64,000 nucleotides of DNA from Euryodendron excelsum (Eukaryota > Streptophyta > Magnoliopsida > Ericales > Pentaphylacaceae): positions 38,640,001-38,704,000 of the forward strand of contig CM065378.1 of assembly GCA_033060915.1 (NCBI GenBank), written 5' to 3'. Within the stretch, counting starts at the first letter, position 1, and each line of letters starts with the position of its first letter. A model generated the notes under the pieces. The model searched no databases. It was not told where the DNA came from and saw only the letters and a program-made list of their open reading frames with translations. A program made the position numbers and the translations under genes. Shown here piece by piece: positions 12,425 through 22,735 of the stretch.

Positions 12425-12651
12425 TTCTAGAAGTAGCTAAAGAGATGATAGATGGTGAATTATCTAGAAAATTAAGTACCTAGAGAGAGATGTTTCTAGG
12501 AGAGAAGTTTCTAGAAAGAATGAGAACCAACAAAGTGAGAGATTAGTGTAGAGAGAGAAAGTTCTAGAAAGATATTTCTAGAGATAGAAAGAGATAGCCT
12601 AGATGGAGAAGATTTTGGAGAGAACCTTCTAGAAAGAGAACCACCTAGAAA
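12425..12651 (-). promoter_or_regulatory. TTCTAGAA cluster upstream of LTR TATA box
   Basis: Four perfect TTCTAGAA palindromes sit at 12425, 12509, 12562 and 12628. Near matches lie at about 12462, 12493, 12576 and 12644. All lie 24-250 bp upstream of the minus-strand TATA box at 12395-12401. TTCnnGAA is the core of the plant heat-shock element bound by HSF proteins, and heat-induced copia elements such as ONSEN of Arabidopsis carry such clusters. The right LTR copy keeps perfect motifs at 20368 and 20452. Function is inferred from motif and position only. Confidence 0.5.
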
Positions 12652-14779
12652 TTTAGTATTGATTCTCAACACTCCCCCTCAACACTAAATTTCTCTTTTT
12701 GAACTGCAGCAACGAATTCCTTCGTCAATCTTCCATAGGACCTCACCTACAAGTTTTCGATCACCATCCTTTATGGTTGCTGCATTGTTTCCATCCTTCT
12801 TACTCACCTCGGCATTGCTCTTCTGGGTAGCATTTTTACAGATCGATTGTACTAGTGGTGGCCAACCCTTAGCCTGTGCATTGGCTGGAAGCTTTGTTTG
12901 ACCCAGTGAGCAATTCTTTTCTATAGACATCTTTCCTTTTTTTACTTGGATTAGTATTAATATCCATCGAAGAGAGATTGAGCTTCAAATCCATTGTTTT
13001 CTCAAATTCTCTTTGGCCAATAGCCTTGTCTATATCTGTTCTTTTATCCAAGCCTATAACAACCTGGCCACCAATTCTCTGTAGTTGCTCATGAGAACTA
13101 ACATTAAGCCTTGTTCCAACTCTTCTTCTTCATCCCTGTCATTCTCACGATGTTCAAGATCTCTCTCTTTTTCAATCTCATACTCCTTGTCCGCAACGAA
13201 TAGCTCTTCCTTAAGTGTGTCTGCAACTTCTCCTCCTTCTAGGACATCACAATTCTTTGCTTCAAGGTCGTTCCTTCAAGATTGTTCAAGTTCTTGATCA
13301 AAGATTCCTGGTGGTGCTCCTGACTGATCAACCAAATAAGGGACCCATGTCTCTTCCATCATAGATCAGCACTCTCTTCTAGTAGTGCTTCAACAAGTGG
13401 CTTGATCTTTACCACTGCAGTTGAGGCAATGATAGGTTACTCCTCGATCATTCACATGTCGTAGTCGATCTCATCTTCTTCAGAGTGTGCCTCCTCATTG
13501 AACCTTATTATAACGAAGGATGTTTGACAATTCCACTCTTCTTCACTCTCATACTCATGTTGGTGATCACCAAGCCTCGTAGCGAATGATGCTTCCCATT
13601 CTACTTCGCTATCAGTCTCCTGTTGGAGATCATCAACCCTTATTCTAGCAAAGGATGTGTCAAAATCCCATTCGTCTTCACTAATAGCCTCCTATTGTTG
13701 ATCATTCGATGTCACCAGGTTTGCCTCAAACGATTTTCTCCTCAGTCGACAATCTCGTGCGAAGTGCCCCCTCTTGCCACAGTTGTAGAACTCATGACTT
13801 CACCTATTGAAATTCTTAGGACCTTAATACCTATCTTGAAGCCTTTCAGCTCCCCCTGATCGGGAACTCCTCTTTCGCTGACTTTTCATATCATCTTCAT
13901 CACTACCATCATCATCTTTATTCTTATCTTTGGTGCCTCCATGTCCTTTCCATTCTCTAGGTTGACCTCTCCTGTTGCTGCTAAAGAGTGCTTTTTCCTC
14001 ACTCTTAAATGAGACCCCAGCCATCTGCTTAGCCAAAATTTCTTGGTTGGCTAATAAATCGTCCAATTGTTGAAGCGAAGGTTATGTTGGCCAACCTTGT
14101 ATGGCTGTAATGAAACTCCAATACTCGAGCCTCAACCTATGGATAATAATCCTTCTTATTCGCTCTTCACTAATCTTTGAAAAAGGATCTAACTCTAACA
14201 TTTCTTGGCAGAGAGACTTGTCGCGCCCAGATTTTTCGCACTCGAGGAATACTCACCCAAGCGGAAAAAATGCTGTACTCTCTCATTAGAACTCACCCTC
14301 CTAGAAGAACGAGTGCGACTAGGTTTGAATTGAAAAACTGGTTTGAATAAAGGGCTTTTGAAAAAGATTCGGAGTCGGCACCTAACTTGATTAAGGTGAG
14401 TTAGGTCACCTAAAAACTAAGCATAATCTGAAGACTACACTTAGGGTTTTTGAAAAAACGATTTGAAAATATCTCCTCAAGAGAGGGTTTTTTAGGAAAA
14501 CGGATTGTTTGGCAACCTTTGGAAAACATTTAGCCCTTTTTGAAAAATAACTCCGTTTTGGTCTTTGAAATCAGTGATCCTAAGTTCGGAGGTTGGTTAC
14601 GTGTAGGGAAGACGCACTAAGCTATCACCCTACCCCGCCCTTTCGGTACCTACATGTCAATCTACCCTAGATTCACCTATGAGAGTCTTTAATTAACCCA
14701 TGTCCAATCCTATCCACTTTGAAAAACAATATTTGAAAACTAACATGATGCATGATATGCAAATGCAAAATAAGAGAAA

Positions 14780-16680
14780 GTTGGAGAATAGATTTGGAAA
14801 TAAATTTGAAAAGAAATTGATTTGATTTGAAAGAGATTTGATATTGGATAGATTTGAAATTGAAAAGTTTTGGAAATTGAAAGTAGAGATTTGAAAATAG
14901 AAATTTTGAAATTGAAATTTTGAAAGTAGATTGGAATTTGAAAATATGGAGACCACACCCATGAGGGTGGAATTGAAAGTTTGAAAAGTGTTGTGACCGC
15001 ACCTATGAAGGTTGCCTATGTATCCCTTTGGGGGAATCAGGTCAGTCGTAGTCCGGACCGGAGTCCGATTGAAAATAGAAGAGTGGATTGAAGAAGGAAC
15101 TTGAATTGAACATTGAATTTGATTTGAAATCAGAAAAGGAGATTTAAAATTGGAATTGAGAGGATTGGACTTGCTTTGGAAAGATTGATTTTGGAAAGAC
15201 TTGGTTTTGGGAAGAAGGAGGTTTAGAAAACCTAGACTTGAGATTAAGAAAGATTGGATTGGAATGTTGGATTTGGAAGATTTGGAAACTTGGAATTTAG
15301 GAAAGATTTGGATTAGGAACGTTTCGAATTAGGAAAATGTTATTTTTGGAAAGTTTCATTTTTGGAAAGTTTTAGGTTTAGGAAAGTTTCAACTTAGGAA
15401 AGTTTTGAATTAGGAAAGTTTTCAATTTAGGAGAGTTTTGAATTTAGAAATGTTTGAAAAAGGGAAGTTTTGATTTTGGAAAGTTTTGAAAACAAGGAAG
15501 TTTTGAAAATAAGAAAGTTTCGTTTTGGGAAAGGCTTGAAAAAGGAAGGTTTTCAGTTTAGGAAATGTTTGAATTAAGAAAGAAGTTTTGAGTTTAGAAA
15601 AGTCTTAGATTTGAAAAGATTTTGAAGTTTTGGAAAGTTTAGAATTTGGAAAGATTTGAAATTTAGAAAGTTTAAGATTTAGAAAGTTTTAGAGTTTTAG
15701 AAAATCTTGAGATTAGGAAAAGTTTGAGTTTAGGAATGATTTGAAAGCTTGGATTTGAAAAAGATTTTGGAAAGGGGTAGAATTAGAAAAGAGTTGAACT
15801 AGGAAAGATTTGAAAGTTGAGTTTTAAAGTTTAGGAAAGATTTTTATGTTCAAGTTTTGAAAACTTAAGATTTAGGAAAGTGGAAGTTTAGGAAGGATTT
15901 GAATTAGGAAAGGGTTGGATTTTAAAATTTAAGGAAAGGTTTAAAGTTTAGATTTAGGAAACTTATGGTTTAGGAAGGAATTGAATTAGGAAAGGTTTGG
16001 ATTAAGAAGGGATTGGATTTAGTTTCTAAAAGAGAAAGGTTGGATTTTGTTTCAAAAAACGGAGGACGGGATCTAGTTTCCTAAACGGGGAGATTCGATT
16101 TGGTTTCCTAAAGGGAAGATTGGATTTGGTAAGGATTTGGAAAGGGAGATTCTGGAAACCCTAGATTTGGAAAATTATTGTTTTGACGTAGAAAAGTGGT
16201 TTTGGAAAGGTGTATAGTTTTGATGTAGAAAACAAGAGGTTTTGGAAACCTAGGTTTGGGGCAAAGTTTGAAAATCATGTTTTTGGAAAGAAAATTAGGG
16301 TTTCCTAATTGTGGGCTCTAAGGCTTGACTTGGGCTCTAAGGAAAAGAGATTTTTAGAAAGTGCGTTTTTGGAAACGAAGGTTTTGGAAGGAAAACCTAG
16401 AGGGGAATTTCTAGAAGGAAGATTTTAGAAAAGAGAGTTTTTGGAAAGATTTTTAGAAGAGATTTTTTTAGGAAAGTGAATTTAGGGAGTGATTTTAGAA
16501 AGTGAATTTTGAGGAAAAGATTTTGGAGAGGAGTTGAAAAAGAGAGTTTTGAAAAATAAATTTTGGAAGGGAGTTTTTGAAAACAATTTTGAAGAGGGGA
16601 GTTTTAGGAAAGTATGTTGAAAAAGAGATTCTTAGGAGGAGATTTTTAAAGAGAGTTTTTAGAAGGTGTAAAAACATCTC
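14780..16680. repeat. G/A/T simple-sequence-like region of the long LTR
   Basis: This is about 1.9 kb of low-complexity DNA built from variations of 'ttaggaaagttttgaa' and 'tttggaaag', with hardly any C on the plus strand. It gives long spurious minus-strand frames rich in F, N, S and K (14673-15002, 16495-16677). The corresponding part of the second long LTR (58370-58900) is similar but shorter. I see no gene in it. Confidence 0.75.
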
Positions 16681-17576
16681 ACTTTCCTAAAGTAATTCTA
16701 ACCATAAAAAGGCTAGAACCACCTTAGGAAAGCGGTTTTGAAAACAACAAGATTTGAAAATATAGACCAAAAGGTCACTTTTAATGTAACACTTTCCTAA
16801 AGCAACCCTAGCCATGGAAAGGCTAGAATCACTCTAGGATTGTGATTTTGAAAACATGTTTTTGAAAAAGAGCTTTTGATGCAATTTTGAAAACAAGTTT
16901 GAAAACGATTTTTGAAAACAACTTTTTGAAAACGAATTTTGGAAGATGCAAGACTATGATATGCACAATGCAATTTGGGATCGTAAACATACAAGGTTAA
17001 GGCTTTAACACATAATCAAGGGGGCCGGACCCACTTGGTCTCTGGTTAGACTAGAAGAAAGCCCCCGGCATGGTGACTCTCCGACAGTCTAATCCTACAC
17101 ATGGACCGGGAGTCCCCTTGTTTCAAGCATGCAAAGAAAGGGGGGAAAGAGATGGGGGATTAAAATAGAGAAAACCCAAGTGGGTTAGGAGAGAGAAGAG
17201 AGAGGGTGGAAGTGCGGAAATTTAAATAGGGAGCCTACCTTGTTTCTTGTTTATTTTGTGCGCCGTGCAGTCTTCGGTCTTCGGTCTTCGTCTTGATCTT
17301 CCTCTTCAGCCTTCAAGGATTATCTTCAAGCTTTGAATGGCAGCTCTTCAAGTCTTCAAAGGATGGATAAAGGCTAATGTATGAGTGTATGGGGGAGTGT
17401 ATGAGTGTATAAGAAACTAGGGTTTGTGTATAGTGGCTAGGGTTTGGAAAAACCTAGGGAGGCTAGGGTTTTGGAGGTGCTCGAACTCTGTATATCGAAG
17501 TATAGGGTTTTTAGGTTAAGTTTGCAGATCCCTTTCACGTTGAATGAGGCTCTGTATTTATAGAGGGAGGACAAAC

Positions 17577-17676
17577 CTGGCGCCTGTTGTAGTGGCACCA
17601 GGGCAAACTTTACACTGACGCCACTAGGAGTGGCGCCAGGCCATTTTTTGGCTTGGCGCCACTACTAGTGGCGCCA
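17577..17676. promoter_or_regulatory. GGCGCC palindrome array next to TATA box
   Basis: Three dyads occur at 17577-17603, 17616-17638 and 17654-17676. The last is a perfect palindrome: TGGCGCCACTA, one C, then its exact reverse complement. A minus-strand TATA box (17555-17563) lies 14 bases beyond the array. At the homologous position in the second long LTR (60877-60939) the dyads have a different sequence. Confidence 0.6.
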
Positions 17677-17839
17677 GCCAATTAGGAAAGGTTTAAGGTC
17701 GGCAAGCAACGTATCTTTGACTAGATTTGGGCACCTGTACTAGTGACTACCATGTAAATTTTAGCCTGGCTTCACTAGGAGTGACTTTGGGAAGTCCGGG
17801 AATGATTTGAAGGAGCCGGGAATGACCCGGGGGGCCGGA

Positions 17840-18440
17840 AAGGAGCAGGAACACTTAAAATAGTGTCCTGGAGGTATTTGACTTGAAAAGTGAGGATAAG
17901 ATGTGTTGGAAAGGTCGACCGGGCCTTTAGGGGCAAAACGGTCAATCGGACCGAAAAACTACCGGGACAGACTCAAACTGTCCCAGAAGAAAACTTGGGA
18001 TCTGGAAACATTATTTAGAATGTTCCCAGAGGTTTCCGGCTTGATTCCCAAAGCCGACGTAGTCGAAGAAGGAGACCGGCCCACTAGGGGCAAAACGGTC
18101 ATTTTGCACTGGGTTTGCCGAAACTGACTCGGAATGGTCCGGAAAGGTAAAGGAAGGTTGAGAATACTATAAAAGGTATTCTCGGGACATTACCGGTTTG
18201 ATACTCAAAGCCGGTATGGTCGAAGAAGGAGACCGGCCCTCTAGGGGCAAAACGGTCATTTTGTACCGGGTTGGCCGGAACTGACTCGGAATGGTCCAGA
18301 AAGGTAAGGGGAGGTTGAGAACACTATAAAAATTATTCTCAGGAGGTTACCGGTTTGATACCCAGAGCTGGGGTGGTTCCCGGGGCGTTCGGATGCCTAG
18401 GGGCAAAATGGTCATCTTGACCGAAAAGTCTCAGAAAAGG
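17840..18440. repeat. Tandem repeat of about 155 bp, four units
   Basis: Units carry the core GGGGCAAAACGGTCA at about 17931, 18084, 18243 and 18400. Each also holds a short dyad: GGAACACT/AGTGTCC (17850), GGAAACATT/AATGTTCCC (18006), GAGAATAC/GTATTCTC (18162) and GAGAACAC/TTATTCTC (18321). The same core recurs with a period of about 151 bp in the second long LTR (61793-62110). Confidence 0.7.
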
Positions 18441-18483
18441 CCCTAAGGGTAGTTTGGTCCTTTTCCACCGAAGTGGGCTAACA

Positions 18484-19215
18484 GCCACTGGTGTTGACCT
18501 AGGTTTTGAGTGTTTCCGCCACTCTAACGGTGTGAGTATTTCCGCTACTCTAACGGGGTTGATGATTTGTGAGTATTTCCGCTACTCGGACGGGGTTGAG
18601 TATTTCCGCTACTCTAACGATTTTGTGAGTATTTCCGCTACTCGGACGAGGTTGATGATTTGGGAGTATTTCCGCTACTCGGACGGGGTTGATGATTTAG
18701 GAGTATTTTCGCTACTCGGACGGGGTTGAGTATTTCCGCTACTCTAACGGCTTCATGAGTATTTCCACTACTCTAACGGTTTTGTGAGTACTTTTGCTAC
18801 TCAGACCGTCTCGAGGAATAAACTGTCTTGAGAGAGGGATTGGAAAGGGGTCTTACCGTCTCCGAAGAGACGTGCCTGGGTTGGAACCATCTCGAGGAAT
18901 AAACTGTCTCGAGAGTGGGATTGGAAAGGGGTCTTACCGTCTCCGAAGAGACGTGCCTGGGTTGTGAGTGTTTCCGCCACTCTAACGGTTCTGTGAGTAC
19001 TTTCGCTACTCTAACGGTTCTGTGAGTGTTTCTGCCACTCTAACGGCTCTATGAGTACTTCCGCTACTCTAACGGTTTTGTGAGTGTTTCCGCCACTCTA
19101 ACGGCTCTGTGAGTGTTTCCGCCACTCTAACGGTTTTGTGAGTGTTTCCGCCACTCTAACGGTTTTGTGAGTAGTTTTGCTACTCAGACTGTCTCGAGGA
19201 ATAAACTGTCTCGAG
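18484..19215. repeat. Dyad-symmetric minisatellite array
   Basis: There are eighteen copies of a 17-base dyad, GAGTATTTCCGCTACTC or GAGTGTTTCCGCCACTC, spaced mostly 26-37 bp apart. The array is broken once by two copies of a unit with CGTCTCCGAAGAGACG and CTCGAGGAATAAACTGTCTCGAG (18805-18962). In every one of the eighteen copies the fifth base and its partner are complementary (12 A:T, 6 G:C). Confidence 0.8.
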
Positions 19216-20114
19216 AGAGGGATTGGAATTGGAATAAGAAAGGACAATGCCCCTAAGGGCATTTTGGTCATTTTGCCTCTATTTGGGCCTGACAGGCCCG
19301 CGAAGCGATGAAAAGACGAAATTTGGACCTAGAGGATTGGTTTCGATTGGAATATGTCCACAATGACTTGAAAACAAGTTTGGACAGAGTGTAGACTGCC
19401 GAGCGGTCAAAAATGGAGTGCTTACAAGACTTTACCTTCGTGAGGTACTCATTAATCGTTAGTTGTTTCTATGTGGTGGACATTAATTAACCCTCAAGGA
19501 GCTGAAGCCTCATATCATTCTTCCTTGAGAACCGAGTCACTAGCATGTCCCAAGCCTCCTTTGGTGTGGTAACATGTCTTATATGCTTTAGTATATCCTT
19601 TTTTATGGTCGTCTTAATCACGAACATTGTCCACCACTTCCGGAGTCCCTCAGCATTTTATATAGAAGGTCGCGTAGTGTCGCTACCACCAACAACTTCC
19701 CACAGATCATGCCCCTGCAAATATGACTCCATGCATGTTTGCTTATAATTCTGGCTGTTGAACTTCTCTATTGCGCCCATAAACTAGAGATCTACCATTA
19801 TGACTTGGTACAACCACTCATACCACTAAGCAAGCCTTGTCCCAGACAAGCAACTTCACAATCCCAGATTGTGCACGAACAATAATCACCCCTCATACGG
19901 TGCCTTCAACCATGGTCCCTAACCTCCAAGCTCTACTCTAGCCACTTGCCCTAACTAAATCTTCCTCTAGGCAACGTTCCGAAAATCAGTCCTTGACCAA
20001 TAGACTATGTCAACTCTTCTACATGGCAACGCTTTGAAAAACCAAGTCCTTAACTGTGTGGCTTCGATAAATCCTTTATGCGACAACCCTTCAAAAATCA
20101 GTCCCTGACTGACT

Positions 20115-20128
20115 TGGCTCTGCTACCA
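20115..20128 (-). other. tRNA-iMet-type primer binding site of the copia element
   Basis: On the minus strand this reads TGGTAGCAGAGCCA, three bases inside the right LTR. It is one base different from the common plant copia primer site TGGTATCAGAGC, complementary to initiator methionine tRNA. It fixes the element's orientation as minus. Confidence 0.8.
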
Positions 20129-20511
20129 AATTGTTGAGTACGTAGCGAAAGTACTCAAAATACAAGAAGTACAATATACTTTGCACCATACTTACTATAC
20201 ATTGAGTGCCCTCACCACACACTAGCTTTACTCACACCAACACTTTACACTCACAGCACTCCAGCACTAGATCACTCTATCAAGCACTCACTTACTTTAT
20301 TCTCTCTTAACATTATAAGAATCCTTTTCACCTCCTTATATAGGCAAGCATTGGCGGTGGAGGATAATTCTAGAAGTAGCTAAAAAGGTGATAAATGGAG
20401 AATTATCTAGAAACATGAGTACCTAGATAGAGATATTTCTAGGAGAGAAGTTTCTAGAAATAATGAGAACCAACAAAGTGAGAGATTAGTCTAGAGAGAG
20501 AAGGTTCTAGA

Positions 20512-21813
20512 TGTTGACACCATGCCTTGATTTTAATGATAACTAAATCTTGTATTAGTTTACTAATGAATTTAATTAATGTGCAGATCAATGAGAAATA
20601 TGTTTTAAACCTAAAGCTTAATGTATGTCAAAATCGATGCACAACAAGTTAAAGGTTGAGCCATGCACTAAAATCGAGAAATGACACCTATTTAAACATC
20701 AAATCAATGATTTGAATTCGAAGAGATTGAAAGTGTTCAAAAGAAGAGTTCATCAAGTTTGTGAAGATTCAATGAAGAATACAAGAGAAAATTTTGAAGA
20801 AACCAAAATAAATTCAATTCAAATTGAATTAGAGATATTCTTGAATAACCGCATTGGATTAAAGGTTTTGAAAGATCATTATACCCCAAAGAGAAAACTT
20901 CTTGAAGATCTTAAAGTGTTTTGAAACTAAATTGATCAAGGAAAATATGAAAGAAATATTCTAGGCAGAAGTGTCGACACATGGATTCGAAGTGTCGACA
21001 CATGAAGACAGAGGCCAAAGTCTGAGAAATGAATGTTCAAGTGTCGACACATGGAGACAGAGGACAAGAACTGAAGAATGTAAACATGAAGTGTCGACAC
21101 ATGAAAATGAAGTGTCGACACCTAGGGCCTAATGACTATATTTTTAAACGTTATATTGGTCTGAACTCGCATTAAATGAAGCTGCAACTACCACCAATGG
21201 TTGAAATTGATTAAGGGCTTTATATACAAGACTCCAAAGGCATTTAAGGACAAGAGTTACTACATTCCACTAATCATTGAGCCAAAAATTCTTCCAACTT
21301 CTAGAAATTCTCTTTGTTCTCAAGAGTTGAAACTTAGTGAGCTATTCAATTATCATCTACTCTTCATAGAAAGTGTATACTTTAATTGTATATCTCTATT
21401 TGATTGTGAGCTAAAGTTTGAGTATTCTCTAGCAAAAGAAAAACACTTGTAAGTTTGAGAAAACTTAGATAAAATTTTTGTAGCATTGAAACTTGGGTGT
21501 AAGTTTCAAGGAGAGTGAGCTAGGCACTTCAACTAGTCTCTACTTTGTAATTGGACATTGCATAGTGAAATAAGACTTTAAGAGGATCCTAGGATGAAGA
21601 CGTAGATCACAAGTTGTGGTTGAACCTCAGTAATTCTCGGTGTCTTTCTTTATGCTTTGCTTTCATTCAATCTTGATTATTTTGCATCACACATATCTTG
21701 AATTACTGTTTCATTATTTAAATTAATTTTAACTAGTCTTAATTACAATTATTTTTGAAAAACTCAATTCAGTCCCCCCCCCCACCTCTCTTGGGTTGCC
21801 TTTTGAGCCAACA
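20512..21813 (+). mobile_element. 1.3-kb solo LTR, SIRE/Angela-like copia
   Basis: The element starts TGTTGACACC and ends TGAGCCAACA, flanked by the perfect duplication CTAGA (20507-20511, 21814-21818). The pyrimidine run before 'acctctcttgggttgcc' near the right end is typical of SIRE/Angela-type plant copia LTRs. A related 1.7-kb copy lies inverted at 55172-56859. Five GTGTCGACAC palindromes (20971, 20992, 21041, 21091, 21112) precede a TATA box at 21220-21227. Short frames at 20712-20924 and 21201-21452 are not convincing genes. Confidence 0.75.
20971..21121 (+). promoter_or_regulatory. GTGTCGACAC palindrome array upstream of TATA
   Basis: There are five perfect 10-bp palindromes in 150 bp, ending about 100 bp before the TATA-like TTATATAC (21220-21227). 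The inverted sister LTR has three perfect and two decayed copies (55842-55990) at the same spacing from its own TATA (55735-55746). Confidence 0.6.
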
Positions 21814-21921
21814 CTAGAGAGATATTTTGATAGATAGAAATAGATAGCCTAGATGGAGAAGATTCTAGAGAGAACCTTTTAGAAAGAGAACCACCTAGAA
21901 ATTTAGTGTTGATTCTCAACA

Positions 21922-22735
21922 GTTCATGCATTTTATACTCTTTTTTTCCACTGCTTTCTTAATTTCAAACTCTATCCATAAGAAACAAGCTCTTTTCAAA
22001 ACTCCTATATCAAACATTTATTCTTTTTTTGCTTATTTGCATGAACTATAAATGACTTAATTCTCACAACACCGGGATATGTAGGCAACCTAGGATTCTA
22101 ATCGAGATGTGGTCACCATATGCTCTAAAATGGACATTTTAAAACCCATTTCAACTCTACATTTTTTTTAAATCATCTCAAGTTCATCTCTAAAGTAATG
22201 ACAACCTCTTGTTTCTCAACAGCTAGCCTCTTTAAATAAAAATTAAAAAAAATGGAGATAATGAGTAGATAAGCCGGTGAAATAGATGTAGTACCAAGTA
22301 TTGGGGCAATATAAGGTGCGAAACACCTTTTCTGCTCGTAACTGAATCCTCAAATCAAAATTTTCTTATTTATTAGACCAAGTTGGTGTCGTTTTCAAAA
22401 AAGGGCTTTCAAAACCAAATTAGTTTTCAAAATAAAAACACTTTTGAAAGCAAATTAATTTTCAAAATCTAAGGCGCTTTCCTAGACACACTTTTTATCA
22501 TATTAGCTAATGACTCCTAAACTTTTCAAAATTCTTTGTCAAGTTTTTAAAAGATCAAAACTTGAAGCATTTTATATCATGTGCCTCTATACCCGTATCG
22601 ACCTCACGCTGGGGTGAGCCTAGAAAAAATTCAAGACGCGACATTGATGTATATAGAAATACTATAAATTTCTCTTCTAGCCAGTATCTTCCCAAATTAT
22701 TTTATCTAATGGTGATACTAGTTGTGAATTTTCAG
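21922..22735 (+). other. 3' part of the broken ankyrin paralog's intron
   Basis: This aligns with 33140-33825, the end of the intact gene's intron, including 'acaccggNatatgta' and the pyrimidine-poor approach to the acceptor. It ends GAATTTTCAG before 22736. It holds no gene; the in-frame codons from 22562 to 22735 are intronic read-through. Confidence 0.65.

Larger units (their letters stand above)
2036..12671 (-). repeat. Copia 3' LTR (element sense), split by Tat element
   Basis: The LTR parts are 2036-2147 and 12266-12671, about 520 bp together. Rejoined around the CTTAC duplication they match the right LTR (20132 onward) in order. In the element's own sense the LTR starts at 12671 with TGTTGAGAATC and ends at 2036. 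A polypurine run reading GAGGGGGAG on the minus strand abuts it at about 12672-12682, as expected for a 3' LTR. A minus-strand TATA box (TATATAA, 12395-12401) is preceded upstream by a cluster of TTCTAGAA motifs. Confidence 0.8.
14219..19426 (-). mobile_element. 5.2-kb solo long LTR (Ogre/Tat-like)
   Basis: The insert starts TGTCGCGCCC and ends GCTTACA. It is flanked by the perfect duplication AGACT (14214-14218, 19427-19431) inside a copia gag codon stretch, so both ends are certain. It has no credible coding frame and no internal LTR pair. The second, 4.9-kb copy at 57792-62655 shares its ends and block order. Giant non-coding LTRs of 4-6 kb are known in Ogre-type Ty3/gypsy elements, which makes a solo LTR the best reading; a large non-autonomous element is the alternative. 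A TATA box reading CTATAAATA on the minus strand (17555-17563) suggests minus orientation, but plus-strand TATAAAAGG near 18169 leaves this open. Confidence 0.65.
12700..19803 (-). pseudogene. Copia gag (UBN2-type) with CCHC knuckle, split by a long LTR
   Basis: On the minus strand gag starts near 19803. It runs to 19432 (blocks CMESYLQGHDLWEVVGGSD and PKEAWDMLVTRFSRKND), is interrupted by the 14219-19426 insertion, and resumes at 14213 (EMLELDPF, RRIIIHGLRLEYWSF). It continues through MDDLLANQEILAKQMAGVS (14066-13824) to the zinc knuckle YNCGKRGHFARDC (CX2CX4HX4C, about 13790-13750). This order is typical of plant copia gag. Downstream to 12700 is an acidic, stop-rich tail with E/D-W motifs. 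No protease, integrase or RT follows before the 3' LTR. Several stops and frameshifts are present, and no intact protein is possible. Confidence 0.8.
2036..21921 (-). mobile_element. Nested composite in a minus-strand gag-only Ty1/copia element
   Basis: The outer element begins TGTTGAGTAC and ends CTCAACA. It is flanked by the 5-bp target duplication GTTCA (2031-2035 and 21922-21926). Its LTRs are 2036-2147 plus 12266-12671 on the left, and 20132-20511 plus 21814-21921 on the right. Both are split by later insertions. The tRNA-iMet-type primer site and the gag frame show it runs on the minus strand. Between gag and the 3' LTR there is no protease, integrase or reverse transcriptase, so this copy is non-autonomous. 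Nested inside are a Tat gypsy element (2148-12265), a long solo LTR (14219-19426) and a solo copia LTR (20512-21813). Confidence 0.85.
20132..21921 (-). repeat. Copia 5' LTR (element sense), split by a solo LTR
   Basis: Parts 20132-20511 and 21814-21921 match the left LTR, including the TATATAA box (about 20336-20342), and TTCTAGAA motifs at 20368 and 20452. The later insertion fell within a TTCTAGA motif, duplicating CTAGA. Confidence 0.8.

Noticed and set aside
14673..16677. Minus-strand frames rich in F, N, S and K
   Set aside because: They are translations of A/G-rich low-complexity DNA, with no domain or start context and overlapping in several frames.
18484..19215. Regularly spaced palindromic repeats that look like a CRISPR array
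   Set aside because: The spacers are also repeated, spacing varies from 26 to 37 bp, and the host is a plant. It is an LTR minisatellite.
22562..22735. Upstream 58 codons continuous with the ankyrin paralog frame
   Set aside because: The homologous gene has its splice acceptor exactly at the matching point, so these codons are intronic.
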